Notes under the pieces: model-generated
The model's input: the letters and a program-made list of their open reading frames with translations, nothing else
What the model was told of the DNA's origin: nothing
Databases searched by the model: none
Part shown: positions 7,025-16,400 of the stretch, piece by piece
Layout: each line of letters opens with the position of its first letter
Numbering within the stretch: the first letter of the stretch is position 1
Virus record (IMG/VR): IMGVR_UViG_3300022665_000336
Coordinates: 1 to 25,851 of that record
Direction: 5' to 3' (one strand)
Length of the DNA stretch: 25,851 nucleotides
Origin: a virus
Program-made: the position numbers and the translations under genes

Positions 7025-9172
7025 ATGCCGTGCTTGAAGTGCGACAATGGAAAGTACAAATGGGGTGAGAGTGGTCGCTGTCAATATGACACCAAAGCCG
7101 ATTGCGAACATGCGCATCCGGAAGCGGAAAACTTAGCCATGCCAGATAAGACCAAGCAGAAAAAGACGCGGAAAATTCGCACAACGAGTTTACGGCGGCT
7201 TGCTTATTTTGATCGGGAATCCCTGGACATGGACGCGCGCACGGTCGGCCTTGCATTTTCCAGCGAACAACCTGTTTCACGTTGGTTCGGTGAGGAAATT
7301 CTGGATCACGGCAAAGGCTCAGTACGCCTAGACAGGATACGATCAGTCGGCCCACTGCTGATGGATCACAACAGCCGAGAACATATCGGCACGATTGAGA
7401 AGGCCACGATTGATAAAGATCGCGTTGGTCGCGCGATTGTTCGTTTTGGGAAAGGAAAACAACGCGACGCAATCTTGGCTGATATCGAGGATGGAATACG
7501 AAAATGCGTCAGCGTGGGATACCGCATTCACCGTATGAAACTCGAAGAGGGTGGCGACGAAGGTGTGGACATATATCGGTCAACCGATTGGGAGCCATAC
7601 GAGATATCGCTAGTGGCAATGCCTGCGGATACGTCTGTCGGCGTGGGTCGGGAAGCCCGCGAATGGCAACCAGAATCTGCAGATGCGCATGACACAATCA
7701 TTGTAGATTTACCGGAAAAGGAAACCAAGACCATGAAATTTGACGTTAACGGGAATCCAATCCCGGAAACAGACGAGGATCGTGCCGCGATCGCTGCGGG
7801 TACAGCGTTTTGTAAAGACGGATCGAAATTTGTTCAGGTCGGCACTATCGTGGCCGTGCCAGACACAGTAAAAGTTGAAGAGGTCCGCGAAGCAGAGCGC
7901 ACCAGGATCAAACTCATTACCGAGGTTGGCCTGAAGTACGACCGAGTCGAACTGGCTAAGAAGTCAGTTGACGAGAATGATTCGCTTGCTGAGTTCAACG
8001 CGAAACTGCTCGATTCACTGCCGGGTGCTCAGAAATATACACCTGAAACCCGATCGCCAGAGGACGTAAATATCGGCCTCACCGTGCAAGAAACGAAACG
8101 CTTTCAATTCTTGCGCCTTATTCGCGCTAAAGCGTTCGGCCATGACCAGCCTCAATTCATTGAGGAAGCGAGTTTCGAGTTTGCCGTGTGTCGTGCTGCT
8201 AGTGAACAGGCGGTAAAGGAAAACCGGAAGCCTCGCGGCGTGGTAATTCCGAATGACGTATTGCTTTATTCGGACCCTGACGCGACCCGCGATTGGCGAG
8301 CAGTCCGCGCAGTGCGTGAATTGTTACAGCAACGCGTGTTGACCCAGGCTGTTGCTGGCGCGTCGGTGATCGCAGAAGACTTGTTGGCAGGTTCATTCAT
8401 CGATCTGCTTCGTAATCGCATGATTCTGTCTGCGCTCGGCCTGACAATGTTGCCAGGACTGGATGGCGACGTTGCCATTCCGAGATTGACTGGCGGCGGC
8501 ACGCATTTCTGGTTAGCGACTGACGAAACCGATATCACGGAAGCCACACAGACCTTGGACCAAGTAACACTGGTGCCGAGGAATGTTGGCGCGTTGTCAG
8601 TATTCACCAGACAATTGCTTTTGCAATCGAGCATTGCGATTGAAGCACTGGTCAGGAGCGATATCGCGACCGTGCTGGCAATCGCGGTCGATCTTGCAGG
8701 CTTGTACGGTACTGGTGCTGGTGGGGAACCGACTGGTATTGCCAACACAACCGGAATCGGCGCACCTGGCACATTTGCTGCTGCGGTGCCGACCTTTGCT
8801 GAAGTGGTGTCATTGGAGACAGTTGTTGCTCAATCGAACGCTCTGGTGAACACGCTTGCTTATGCGGTGGACACGGGAATGCGCGGCAGCCTGAAAACTG
8901 CGGAGAAATTCGCGACGACAGGGCTGACGATCTGGGAACCAGGTAACACGCTGAATGGTCACAGAACCGAGGTATCGAATCAGATTACCGATGGCGACGT
9001 GTTTTTCGGCAACTGGTCTGACCTTCTGCAAGGAGCGTGGGGCGGTCTCGACGTGCTAGTCGATCCGTTCACACTGTCCGCGAGAGCGAATATAAGAGTG
9101 ATCGCTTTCTGGACCACGGACTTTGCGGTTAGGCATCCGGAGTCGTTTGCATTCGAGAACGACACGCCGTAA
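7025..9172 (+). CDS. Prohead protease - major capsid protein fusion (HK97-like)
   Basis: 715 residues joining two normally separate genes. Residues 1-36 carry a cysteine-rich cap (C3, C6, C19, C27, around YKWGESG). Residues 50-210 are an HK97-type prohead protease: LLMDHN gives the catalytic His (H115), CVSVGY the Ser (S163), and DWEPYEISLVAMPAD (188-202) the conserved third element. Residues about 237-350 are a charged linker that probably serves as delta/scaffold domain. The rest is HK97-fold capsid protein: ERTRIKLI, VIAEDLLAGSFIDLLRNRM, TFAEVVSLE, and the C-terminal VLVDPFTLSARANIRVIAF and DFAVRHPESFA. The protease would mature the shell by removing the N-terminal half. A possible internal start, ATG 7733 with AAGGA ten bases upstream, would give a 479-residue capsid form without protease. 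Confidence 0.9.
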   Translation: MPCLKCDNGKYKWGESGRCQYDTKADCEHAHPEAENLAMPDKTKQKKTRKIRTTSLRRLAYFDRESLDMDARTVGLAFSSEQPVSRWFGEEILDHGKGSVRLDRIRSVGPLLMDHNSREHIGTIEKATIDKDRVGRAIVRFGKGKQRDAILADIEDGIRKCVSVGYRIHRMKLEEGGDEGVDIYRSTDWEPYEISLVAMPADTSVGVGREAREWQPESADAHDTIIVDLPEKETKTMKFDVNGNPIPETDEDRAAIAAGTAFCKDGSKFVQVGTIVAVPDTVKVEEVREAERTRIKLITEVGLKYDRVELAKKSVDENDSLAEFNAKLLDSLPGAQKYTPETRSPEDVNIGLTVQETKRFQFLRLIRAKAFGHDQPQFIEEASFEFAVCRAASEQAVKENRKPRGVVIPNDVLLYSDPDATRDWRAVRAVRELLQQRVLTQAVAGASVIAEDLLAGSFIDLLRNRMILSALGLTMLPGLDGDVAIPRLTGGGTHFWLATDETDITEATQTLDQVTLVPRNVGALSVFTRQLLLQSSIAIEALVRSDIATVLAIAVDLAGLYGTGAGGEPTGIANTTGIGAPGTFAAAVPTFAEVVSLETVVAQSNALVNTLAYAVDTGMRGSLKTAEKFATTGLTIWEPGNTLNGHRTEVSNQITDGDVFFGNWSDLLQGAWGGLDVLVDPFTLSARANIRVIAFWTTDFAVRHPESFAFENDTP

Positions 9173-9210
9173 TAACACTGCGTAAAGCCGATGGTGTTGA
9201 ATGTGAAAAC

Positions 9211-9235
9211 GGGGCGGGCTGCTTTGGCCCGCCCC
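9211..9235 (+). terminator. GC-rich hairpin after the capsid gene, without a T-run
   Basis: A perfect 9-bp stem, GGGGCGGGC (9211-9219) with GCCCGCCCC (9227-9235), encloses the loop TGCTTTG. It sits in the 84-base gap after the capsid gene. The bases that follow (ATAATTAAC) are A/T-rich but contain no T-run, so it is more likely a partial terminator, an mRNA-stabilising end, or a processing site that sets capsid mRNA apart from the tail genes. Confidence 0.6.
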
Positions 9236-9256
9236 ATAATTAACAGAGGTGGAAAC

Positions 9257-9463
9257 ATGGCAGATCAATCAAAGAAAGTCGTAATACCTTCGCATAGACT
9301 CGAACGCATTCGAGTTTGCGGAAAATGGCAAAAGCCTGGTTACCGCGCGGACGATGCCGAAAAGGCAGCGTGGGCAAAGCGTTGTAAAGATCGCGGCTAT
9401 GACGTGAAGACTGGAAAGCCTAAAACTGACAACACCGCTCCGGCCCGGACAGAAAAAAAATAG
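9257..9463 (+). CDS. Small basic hypothetical protein
   Basis: 68 residues, family not recognised. It is lysine/arginine-rich over its whole length (RLERIRVCGKW, WAKRCKDRGYD) with a proline/threonine tail ending in EKK. I chose ATG 9257 because GAGGTGG lies six to ten bases upstream and the earlier ATG at 9191 would run through the capsid-terminal hairpin. It lies between the capsid gene and the head-tail joining gene, where lambda-like phages often carry small head or connector genes such as gpFI. A structural or accessory head role is inferred from position only. Confidence 0.65.
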   Translation: MADQSKKVVIPSHRLERIRVCGKWQKPGYRADDAEKAAWAKRCKDRGYDVKTGKPKTDNTAPARTEKK

Positions 9464-9466
9464 ATA

Positions 9467-9778
9467 ATGCCACCGATCGAATCAGAGACTGATCGTGCCT
9501 CGTATTTTGATGATGCAGAAGTCGCTGAAATTCGCGGCGTTGAGGTTGGTGGCCAGTTCGATGAACGAACAGAGTTTGTCGAGGGTGTCGGACCGGTTCC
9601 GCTTCAAACCAGCGACCCAGTGTTTATGTGCCAGTCGATCAAACTACCTGCTGATGCCGAAGAGGGCGAGCCAATTTCAATCACCAGGCAGGATGGCTCG
9701 GTCTTTTCGGGAACGATTATCACCATTGAACCAGATGGTTTCGGCATGTCTACCTTGACCTTGCAGGACGATGGCTGA
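9467..9778 (+). CDS. Head-tail joining protein, lambda gpFII/Gifsy-2-like
   Basis: 103 residues. Size, place and features such as YFDDAEVAEI near the N-terminus and the beta-rich C-terminal half (SITRQDGSVFSGTIITIEPD) fit the gpFII-like head-tail joining family, often annotated from a Gifsy-2 domain. Such proteins form the ring between connector and tail. ATG 9467 follows the previous stop by three bases and the gene overlaps the next one by eight bases (ATGGCTGA). Similarity is by pattern only, so I am moderately sure of the family and more so of its class as a head-tail connector. Confidence 0.6.
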   Translation: MPPIESETDRASYFDDAEVAEIRGVEVGGQFDERTEFVEGVGPVPLQTSDPVFMCQSIKLPADAEEGEPISITRQDGSVFSGTIITIEPDGFGMSTLTLQDDG

Positions 9779-10217
9779 TCACGTTCGGAAACAAATACGA
9801 AAAGCAGCTATCGCGGCGCTGCAGAATCTTGCGACAACGGGTAATCGAGTCTACGAATCGCGTGTTTATCCTCTTGCCAAAGCGAAACTTCCTGGATTGT
9901 GCGTTTACACGCCTGCCGAGGGATCGGAACGCGATGAATCGCCAACGGAATCAATGCGCGATTTGACGCTCATGGTGCATGGACTTGTCGCAATCAGCGA
10001 TAAATTGGAGGATGAACTGGACGGAATTGCGCTTGAAGTCGAAACTGCACTTGACGACGAAGGTTTGTTTGGTGATCTTGCAAAAATTTATCATGGAATA
10101 CAGACCACCATTACAACCCTGGAAGGCGAGGACACGGATCAACCGTATGGTGCAATCGACTTGGAGTTTCTATACACTTACCGAACTAGAGCAGGCAGTC
10201 CGCAGATATCCCGATAG
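9771..10217 (+). CDS. Tail terminator protein, lambda gpU-like
   Basis: 148 residues. The pattern IRKAAIAALQNL near the start, then VYESRVYPLAKAKLPGLCVY, TLMVHGLVAI and ELDGIALEVETAL follows minor tail protein U of lambda-like phages, which caps the tail tube at its final length and docks to the head. It comes after the head-tail joining gene and before the tail tube gene, as gpU does. The start overlaps the upstream stop. The C-terminal AIDLEFLYTYRT is the usual last beta strand of this family. Confidence 0.75.
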   Translation: MADHVRKQIRKAAIAALQNLATTGNRVYESRVYPLAKAKLPGLCVYTPAEGSERDESPTESMRDLTLMVHGLVAISDKLEDELDGIALEVETALDDEGLFGDLAKIYHGIQTTITTLEGEDTDQPYGAIDLEFLYTYRTRAGSPQISR

Positions 10218-10229
10218 TGAGGAACGAAC

Positions 10230-10622
10230 ATGACTACCGCAACAGGCAATTCAGGATCACTTACCTTCGCAGGAAGTGCAGTTACGGAATTAAAGGCTTG
10301 GAGTATCGACGAAGCCGCGGAACAGATCGACGACACTGCTATGGAGGATACCAACCGGACCTCGAAGGCCGGCCTTGCGAGTGCCAGCGGAACGATTGAG
10401 GTCCATTTCGACGAAGCGGATTCAGTACAGGAATCGATGGATGCAGGCTCCAGTGGTGTGCTTGTTCTTTTCCCGAAAGGAAATGCGACTGGCAATCCGC
10501 GCATTACGCTGTCTGTACAAATTACTGGTCGAGCCGGATCTGGCGCCATCGATGAAATATTACCGCAGACATTCAACTACGCATTATCGAGCGGCGGGGT
10601 CGTACGCGATCTGGTTCCGTAA
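10230..10622 (+). CDS. Major tail (tube) protein
   Basis: 130 residues, beta-rich. It opens with ATGNSGSLTFAGSAVTELKA, then WSIDEAAEQIDDTAMED and ASGTIEVHFDEAD, a pattern common to phage tail tube subunits, and ends with the ITGRAGSGAIDEILPQTFNYA strands of that fold. Many copies stack to build the non-contractile tail tube around the tape measure. A strong ribosome binding site (GAGGAAC) precedes ATG 10230, as expected for a very abundant protein. Its place between tail terminator and tail assembly chaperone is the usual one. Lambda gpV has an extra C-terminal Ig domain that is absent here. Confidence 0.8.
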   Translation: MTTATGNSGSLTFAGSAVTELKAWSIDEAAEQIDDTAMEDTNRTSKAGLASASGTIEVHFDEADSVQESMDAGSSGVLVLFPKGNATGNPRITLSVQITGRAGSGAIDEILPQTFNYALSSGGVVRDLVP

Positions 10623-10646
10623 CGCCTGGAAAAATGAAGGTGGGAA

Positions 10647-11027
10647 ATGACAGACGGTGAAATTCTGCATCCGGACGAAACTGCGTTCGGTAAGGTACAC
10701 GTTAAGCGCCAATCGAAAAGAAAAGTGCGCTGCATTAAAGTTCCGGAATGGGGAGTCGGCAAAAAGCCATTGCTGCTTTACGCCTACCCGCTGACTACTG
10801 GTCAGGTGATGGAATTAGAAGGCAAGTACCCGACCAACACCGAACAGAATGTCATGCAAATGATTATGCAGTGCTTGGACCGCAACGGAAATCACTACTT
10901 TTCGCTATTGGACAAAACCGCCCTGATGAACGAACCTAGCGAAATAATTGGGCGCGTCGTGACAGTGCTCAATGGCGATCTAGGCTCCTTCGAAGAGGAA
11001 TTAAAAAAAAATAACAAGCAGCAGTGA
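10647..11027 (+). CDS. Tail assembly chaperone, first frame (gpG-like)
   Basis: 126 residues in the zero frame. The gene sits directly before the tape measure gene, where lambda has G and G-T. These chaperones coat the tape measure protein during tail building and are absent from the finished virion. Recognisable parts are KVRCIKVPEWG, LLLYAYPLTTGQVMEL and a helical C-terminal half ending in EEELKKNNKQQ. A ribosome binding site (AGGTGGG) precedes ATG 10647. Near the 3' end lies TTA followed by nine A residues (11003-11011), a likely slippage site that joins it to the second frame. Confidence 0.8.
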   Translation: MTDGEILHPDETAFGKVHVKRQSKRKVRCIKVPEWGVGKKPLLLYAYPLTTGQVMELEGKYPTNTEQNVMQMIMQCLDRNGNHYFSLLDKTALMNEPSEIIGRVVTVLNGDLGSFEEELKKNNKQQ

Positions 11028-11193
11028 GCTGTTCGCTCAATTCTGGCTGGCTGAAAAATTGGCCCGTCCGCTGCGAACCATCCGGGATATGCCAACTACC
11101 GAATTTAGCGGTTGGATGGCATACTTGCTCATCAAGGGCGAATCGCCATACCCGGTACACAAAAAATGGCTCGACGAAACCAAGCCGAAATAG
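11005..11193 (+). CDS. Tail assembly chaperone, second-frame extension (gpT-like), made by frameshift
   Basis: In the frame one base ahead of the G-like gene, codons from the A-run to TAG 11191-11193 encode SSSELFAQFWLAEKLARPL, TIRDMPTTEFSGW, AYLLIKGES and a basic end. This is typical second-frame (T-like) sequence of tail chaperones. It has no ATG until 11088 and no ribosome binding site, so it is best explained as an extension joined to the G-like product by slippage of +1 or -2 at the A-run (11003-11011). The -1 frame hits TAA at 11012 at once. One A too many in the sequence would mimic this. It overlaps the tape measure start by 28 bases. Confidence 0.7.
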   Translation, partial: KKITSSSELFAQFWLAEKLARPLRTIRDMPTTEFSGWMAYLLIKGESPYPVHKKWLDETKPK

Positions 11194-13043
11194 AGTTAAC
11201 CGCAAGGGATAGAACTAAAACCGCCTTCAGGGCAGTCAATCAGCGGCTTGGCCGGTTCGCTTCTATCGGCCTTGCTGGCGCTGCGGCAGGTGTCGCGCTG
11301 CTAACCAGGGCCAGCCTCAAACAGATCGATGCGCTTGCCAAACAATCGCAGTTACTCGGTATCACCACCGAGAAATTAGCGGCCCTTCAATTAGTCAGCG
11401 CGAAAACCGGCGTCGAGCAAAAGACACTCGAAAAGTCGCTGATCAATGTCACGCGAGTGGTCGCCGAAGCGGCGGAAGGGACCGGCCTTGCCGTTGATAC
11501 CCTGAAAAAACTTGGCTTAGAAGCCCAGTCGCTTGCCAGACAGTCTCCGGATGAACAGTTCCGGTTGATTGGCGACGCAATGAAAGGGCTGAATACACAG
11601 GCTGAAAAAGTCCTGGCAGCTTACGAATTGTTCGGCGGTCGAGGCGCGGCGTTGCTGCGAACACTGGAAGCCGGAAGCGCCGGTTTTGAAGAGGCCGAAG
11701 AGAAAACAAAGCGATTCGGCACTGCGATATCTGCTGTCGATGCAAAAGGAGTCGAGGACGCAAACGACGCATTCACAGATATGTCGGAAGCCCTTAAAGG
11801 CGTCGGCTTCGATCTTGCAAGAAGATTCGCGCCGGGGATGGAAGCGGCAAGCACAAGCACTGCTAATTTTATTGTCACCATTCGTAGAGACTTAATTCCT
11901 GCAATGGTATTGCTGCTTGAACAGATGGAACTGGTGCAAGCCAATGTGCGCGGCTTATCGGATATCGAATTGGCGGTACGGGTAGAACTGCAACTGGATT
12001 CGATAAAGGAAGTCGAAAAACGGATGGCCGATTTTGAAGCGACTGGCCGGACAAGAGCACTTAATGCGCTGGACAAATTGGAAGCTAACAAAACGGAGTT
12101 GGCGCGATTGCATTTGCTAGAACGGCAGAGACAGGAGTTCGCCGCGGAATTGGCAGCAGAAGAAGCGCGGCTGGATGAAGTTAAAAACGAACAGCAACGT
12201 CGTGCCGATATCATCCTGGAAGCGGACCGAAAATTAGAGGATCAACGAGTAGCGCAACAAGAAGAGGCGCGGCTGAAACGGGAAGAGGCCGATGCGGCTG
12301 CTGAACAAGAAAGTTTCGAGAATAGACTAGCGAAACAGCAAGAGCGGAATGCAGAGTTTATTCGGGAACGACTCAAGCGAGCAAAACAAGAACGGAGGAT
12401 ATTATTTGACGAAGCCAAAGAATTATCTCGCGCGTTAGATGCTCAGGGACGATTGGAACAGCAAGCGGCGCAAGCGACGATTTTTCTGAGACAACAGACT
12501 GCCTCGACCACTATTCAAATTTTGCAGCAGTTGGTCGGTAAGAATAAGGCCGTAGCAAGAGCATTGTTTCTGGTTGAGAAGGGCCTTGCCATTGCCCGAA
12601 CGATTCAGAATACTGCTGCGGCATCGGTAAAGGCGTTGGCAGAATTAGGACCAATAGCCGGTCCACCGGCAGCAGCGGCCATCCAGGCATTCGGCGCTGC
12701 ACAAGTCGGGTTGATCACGGCGACCGCGTTGACCGGAGTTGGCACCATCGGTGGCGGCGGCGGCGCTTTGAGTGGAATAGGTGGGTTAGGTGGCGGTGGC
12801 TTTACTGGTGCCGGTGATGCTGGCGGCGGGTTCCAACCGGACCGGACGCCGATCGGCGGTGGAACTGCTGTCCAGGAACAGGGCGTAGTGCAATTGATAT
12901 TCCCGTCGCTGTTCGGTATCACCCCGGAAGCCATCGACGCGCTTGCCGACGCGTTGCGGGATGCGTCAGAGAATCGCGACATAGTTGTTGTCTCTGGCAT
13001 TGGTCGAAACGCAGACATACTTGCTGAAGGTGTCAACCAATGA
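11166..13043 (+). CDS. Tape measure protein
   Basis: 625 residues from ATG 11166. The N-terminus (AEIELTARDRTKTAFRAVNQ, then SIGLAGAAAGVALLTRASL) is the usual start of phage tape measure proteins and contains a hydrophobic segment near 28-45. The region with LLGITTEKLAALQLVSAKTG and KVLAAYELFGGRGAALLRTL is the conserved core. Residues about 310-440 are a charged coiled coil (EELAAEEARLDEV type). A helical hydrophobic part and a glycine-rich linker (GGGGALSGIGGLGGGGFTG) come before the C-terminal domain. The protein sets tail length; at roughly 0.15 nm per residue it would specify about 90 nm, shorter than lambda. An earlier in-frame ATG at 11112 would start inside the chaperone extension. The next gene starts at ATGA on its stop. 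Confidence 0.9.
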   Translation: MARRNQAEIELTARDRTKTAFRAVNQRLGRFASIGLAGAAAGVALLTRASLKQIDALAKQSQLLGITTEKLAALQLVSAKTGVEQKTLEKSLINVTRVVAEAAEGTGLAVDTLKKLGLEAQSLARQSPDEQFRLIGDAMKGLNTQAEKVLAAYELFGGRGAALLRTLEAGSAGFEEAEEKTKRFGTAISAVDAKGVEDANDAFTDMSEALKGVGFDLARRFAPGMEAASTSTANFIVTIRRDLIPAMVLLLEQMELVQANVRGLSDIELAVRVELQLDSIKEVEKRMADFEATGRTRALNALDKLEANKTELARLHLLERQRQEFAAELAAEEARLDEVKNEQQRRADIILEADRKLEDQRVAQQEEARLKREEADAAAEQESFENRLAKQQERNAEFIRERLKRAKQERRILFDEAKELSRALDAQGRLEQQAAQATIFLRQQTASTTIQILQQLVGKNKAVARALFLVEKGLAIARTIQNTAAASVKALAELGPIAGPPAAAAIQAFGAAQVGLITATALTGVGTIGGGGGALSGIGGLGGGGFTGAGDAGGGFQPDRTPIGGGTAVQEQGVVQLIFPSLFGITPEAIDALADALRDASENRDIVVVSGIGRNADILAEGVNQ

Positions 13044-13441
13044 GCATTTTAACGTATACGGCAACTCGACGACTGGCTCCTGGGTCAGTTGTGGACGTGT
13101 CTGTCACTCGGGAATTTCGGTTAACCACCCGTACTCGCGGAGAAAAAGCAGTGACCCAACGCAACACTGCGCTTGGCGGTGCCGTTGAATCATTGTTATT
13201 TCGCAGCGAGCGATCATTCGATTGCCGAACTGAGTTGATTACACCTAGAAGTCAACTCGAAAATCACATTGTCGAATTTCTTGCGTCGGTACAAAATGCC
13301 GAAATATTTACCTTCGACCGACGCGGTACGATCGCCCAACCGGACGATCCGTTGCTGTGCATTATGACCTCGAGCAATTTCTCTGAAATGGAACGCGGAA
13401 AGCGCTTTCACGCATATAGGTTTAGTCTGCGTGAGAATTGA
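13040..13441 (+). CDS. Minor tail protein (distal-tail position)
   Basis: 133 residues, no firm family. It is beta-rich with SVTREFRLTTRTRGEK, ESLLFRSERSFDCRTEL, EIFTFDRRGT and ends AYRFSLREN. Immediately after the tape measure and before the tail tip protein is where lambda-like phages encode gpM/gpL or distal tail proteins that form the baseplate hub. ATG 13040 overlaps the tape measure stop (ATGA), and its own stop lies inside the next gene, so the three are translationally coupled. Hub or adaptor function is inferred from position. Confidence 0.6.
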   Translation: MSILTYTATRRLAPGSVVDVSVTREFRLTTRTRGEKAVTQRNTALGGAVESLLFRSERSFDCRTELITPRSQLENHIVEFLASVQNAEIFTFDRRGTIAQPDDPLLCIMTSSNFSEMERGKRFHAYRFSLREN

Positions 13442-16400
13442 CACCAACATATTCGATTCCACGAACGCGGAATTATCGAAGGAACCCAGATACATCGTTG
13501 GCATCGACTTCGACGGTTCGATTACCTATATCACGTCACATGATGGCATCCCGAATGTACCTGGTACCCCAATAGAAAATGCTTTAACCAATATTTCTGC
13601 AACCACCCAAACGCTCAATCCGGACAAAGCAAACGCCACCGTCGGCACAATGTCGTTTTCGCTGATCGACGAGGCGAGTGCGTTTACAGATCTGGTTCGT
13701 ACGAAATTGGACTCAAACATTGGGTTGAAAGGCCGGACGGTTACTTTCCACCTTGGGTTTGAGGGCATCGATTTCACCGAGTTTGTTTTATTTCAGACCC
13801 AGGTGATCCGCTCTGCACAGACGAAAGGCGGCTTTTATCAAATTCTGTGCGCGGATATTCAGCGCGAAACGAAAACTCGCATTTTCGAACTCGCACTTAC
13901 GTTCCTTACTACGTCAATCAGCGACACTGCGACTACCATTCCAGTGCTCGATCTATCTGGATTCGAAGGCAACAATCACGGCACTAGTTACTCCGATGCG
14001 CCGAGCGCGAATGTTATCTACATACAGATCGATCAGACAAAGGAAATCATACGTTGCCCAGTTTCGGGAATTTCAGGGAATGATTTCACTGGCGTTACGC
14101 GAGGGGCATTAAGCACGAAAGCGAAGGCGGTCGATGTAGACGTCACGTTGCCGAGTAGTCGCAGACCACAGGTAAAAGAATACGTTTACCTCGAATTGCC
14201 TGCGGTGAAGTTGGCTTACGCAATTCTGACTGGCGATATCGAAGGCACAGCCGATGTGTTGCCAAGCGGATGGCACGCTGCCGTTGCTACATCATTTGTG
14301 CGACTAACTGATTTCACTGACATAGGCACAGACCTTTGGGACCCTGCTGACGACACTGCCGGATTGGTGGTTAGGTTCGAAGGATTAGATGCGCAGGATG
14401 CGAAGCGCTTTTTAGAAACAGAAATCTATTTGCTGTTGGGATGCTTCAGTCCGGTATACGCGGATGGACAACTTGGCTTGAAACGGATGGTGCCGTCCCT
14501 GGTTGACTCGCCTTATGTTGTCGAACTCAACGATCAGAATGTGACCGGGCATAGCACCCTGACACATGACATGGAAAGCGTTCTGAACAATATCCGGATT
14601 GATTGGAACTGGAATGGGACCCGGTTTATCCGTTCGACCATTTTTACTGATTCAACTTCAATCACACGGCATGGAATTGCGCCGCAGAAACGAATCGGAT
14701 TTCGAGGACTTGCAGGGACGAGATTCACGGAAGGATTGCTCGGGCAAATGATTACCTCGCTCCGTGATATGTACACGGGGCCTCCGCTCGGACTCGATGT
14801 TCGCGGATTCATGTCGCTCAACCAATTGGAAATCGGTGATCCGGTTCGCGTCAATTTAACCGGCATCCGAGATTTCAGCAATACGCCAGCCAACTTGCAG
14901 CGCACGATGGTCATTCACGGTATGACCGTGAACATGATGCAGGGAGTCAGACTGAAATTGTTTGGCAGTTCCGAGCGTCTTACCGAGACTTCACCGACTG
15001 CTGACACATCTGTTTTACCTGCCGCTTTTTATCCGGATATCGGCACTGCGCTGTCGAGCATTCCAGGGTTAATGACTGGTGATGTGACCAATGCAGGTAC
15101 GTTCACGTTAACCGGCAGTTCAGATATGAACGCTGCGGCATCGATTTTTTACCACGATGGCCCGCTTACGATCAGTTCGACTACAACAATAATTATCGAA
15201 AACAATGTGCAGCTTCGCGTCAATGGGTTCTTGACCATCAATGGCACTATCGATGGCATCCAAAATGGACACCCAGGTGGCACGGACACGGCGGTTCTCG
15301 AAGCAAATTGGAATGGCTCACCGGCGAACGCGGGAGTGCAGGGATTCATCGGCAACAGTTTTTCCAATTCCGGGATAACACTACAGCCGGATCACAGTAA
15401 ATCAGTATTCCGCAATGCGCCGTATTTCACACCGTCGTTGTACGACGCTTTCCCGAACATAGTTACTCAAGTCGATGCCACCGGCAATGGTTCGATTTCC
15501 GGAATACCGACCGACATGCGTGGCGGCGGCGGCGCTGCTGGTGCGCGCGTTGTGCAAAGAGTGGGAGATATATTTAGGATAAAAGCGTTGGGCGGGTCGC
15601 CTGGTGGTACTGGTGGCGCTGGTTTTTGCATCATTTCCAAGGGCGGAGATTTCGGCGCGTCGGGTGCTATCAATTTATCTGGCGGCGATGGCACTGAAAA
15701 CGATACTGCTTATGTTTTCGATGGCCTGAATTTCTTTGCAGGAACCGCTGGTGCTGGAGTTCCAGGTGCGTTGTTGTGGCTGCTCGATGGGTCTGCTGTT
15801 ACGTTCCCGGATTTGCTAGGGAAATACACGGCGATCACTGGCGAAGTGCAGGTCGATTTTCCGACTGCAATGCCTTTCTTTTTGGACGACCCGAATCGTC
15901 CGGGCCCGAACATTGAAGCGACTCCGCAAGCAGATCGACGGATTAGCCTGTTCGATCAGTCGGGAACTAATTTTCGCATTCAATTTTTAGCGGCTGATGA
16001 TTCGGCTATCGACGATCAGGGAGTCATTGTACCCGCACCTACCGCGCTGGCTGCTGTGTCCGTCCTGGAAGGCGTGCAGCTTACATGGGTCAATCCGCCA
16101 GAAGGACAGTTTGCGACCATCGAGATTTGGGCGAGCGACGATAACGACATAGCAAACGCGGTACAAATTGCCGACACAACCGGCGAGCAATTTATCGACT
16201 ACATGGATTATCGGGCGAAGAGAACCCGGTTCTATTGGATTCGCTCGCGTGATGTAGATGGCAACGTAAGCCTTTACGAACCAGACAGCACGACGACCAC
16301 TGCCACCACAGAGCCTCTGCGTGAGCGAAAAAATTGGCTTCTTGATCCGGAGTTCGACATTGGTGATCCGGACCCGAATTGGCTTGGCAATGGCAATGGT

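Noticed and set aside
11024-11212. Independent gene after the tail chaperone in the -1 frame
   Set aside because: Its product has no tail-chaperone pattern; the real continuation is the frame one base ahead, ending at 11193.
12605-13036. Minus-strand open frame opposite the tape measure C-terminus
   Set aside because: Proline/alanine-rich shadow of the glycine-rich plus-strand coding sequence, no ribosome binding site.
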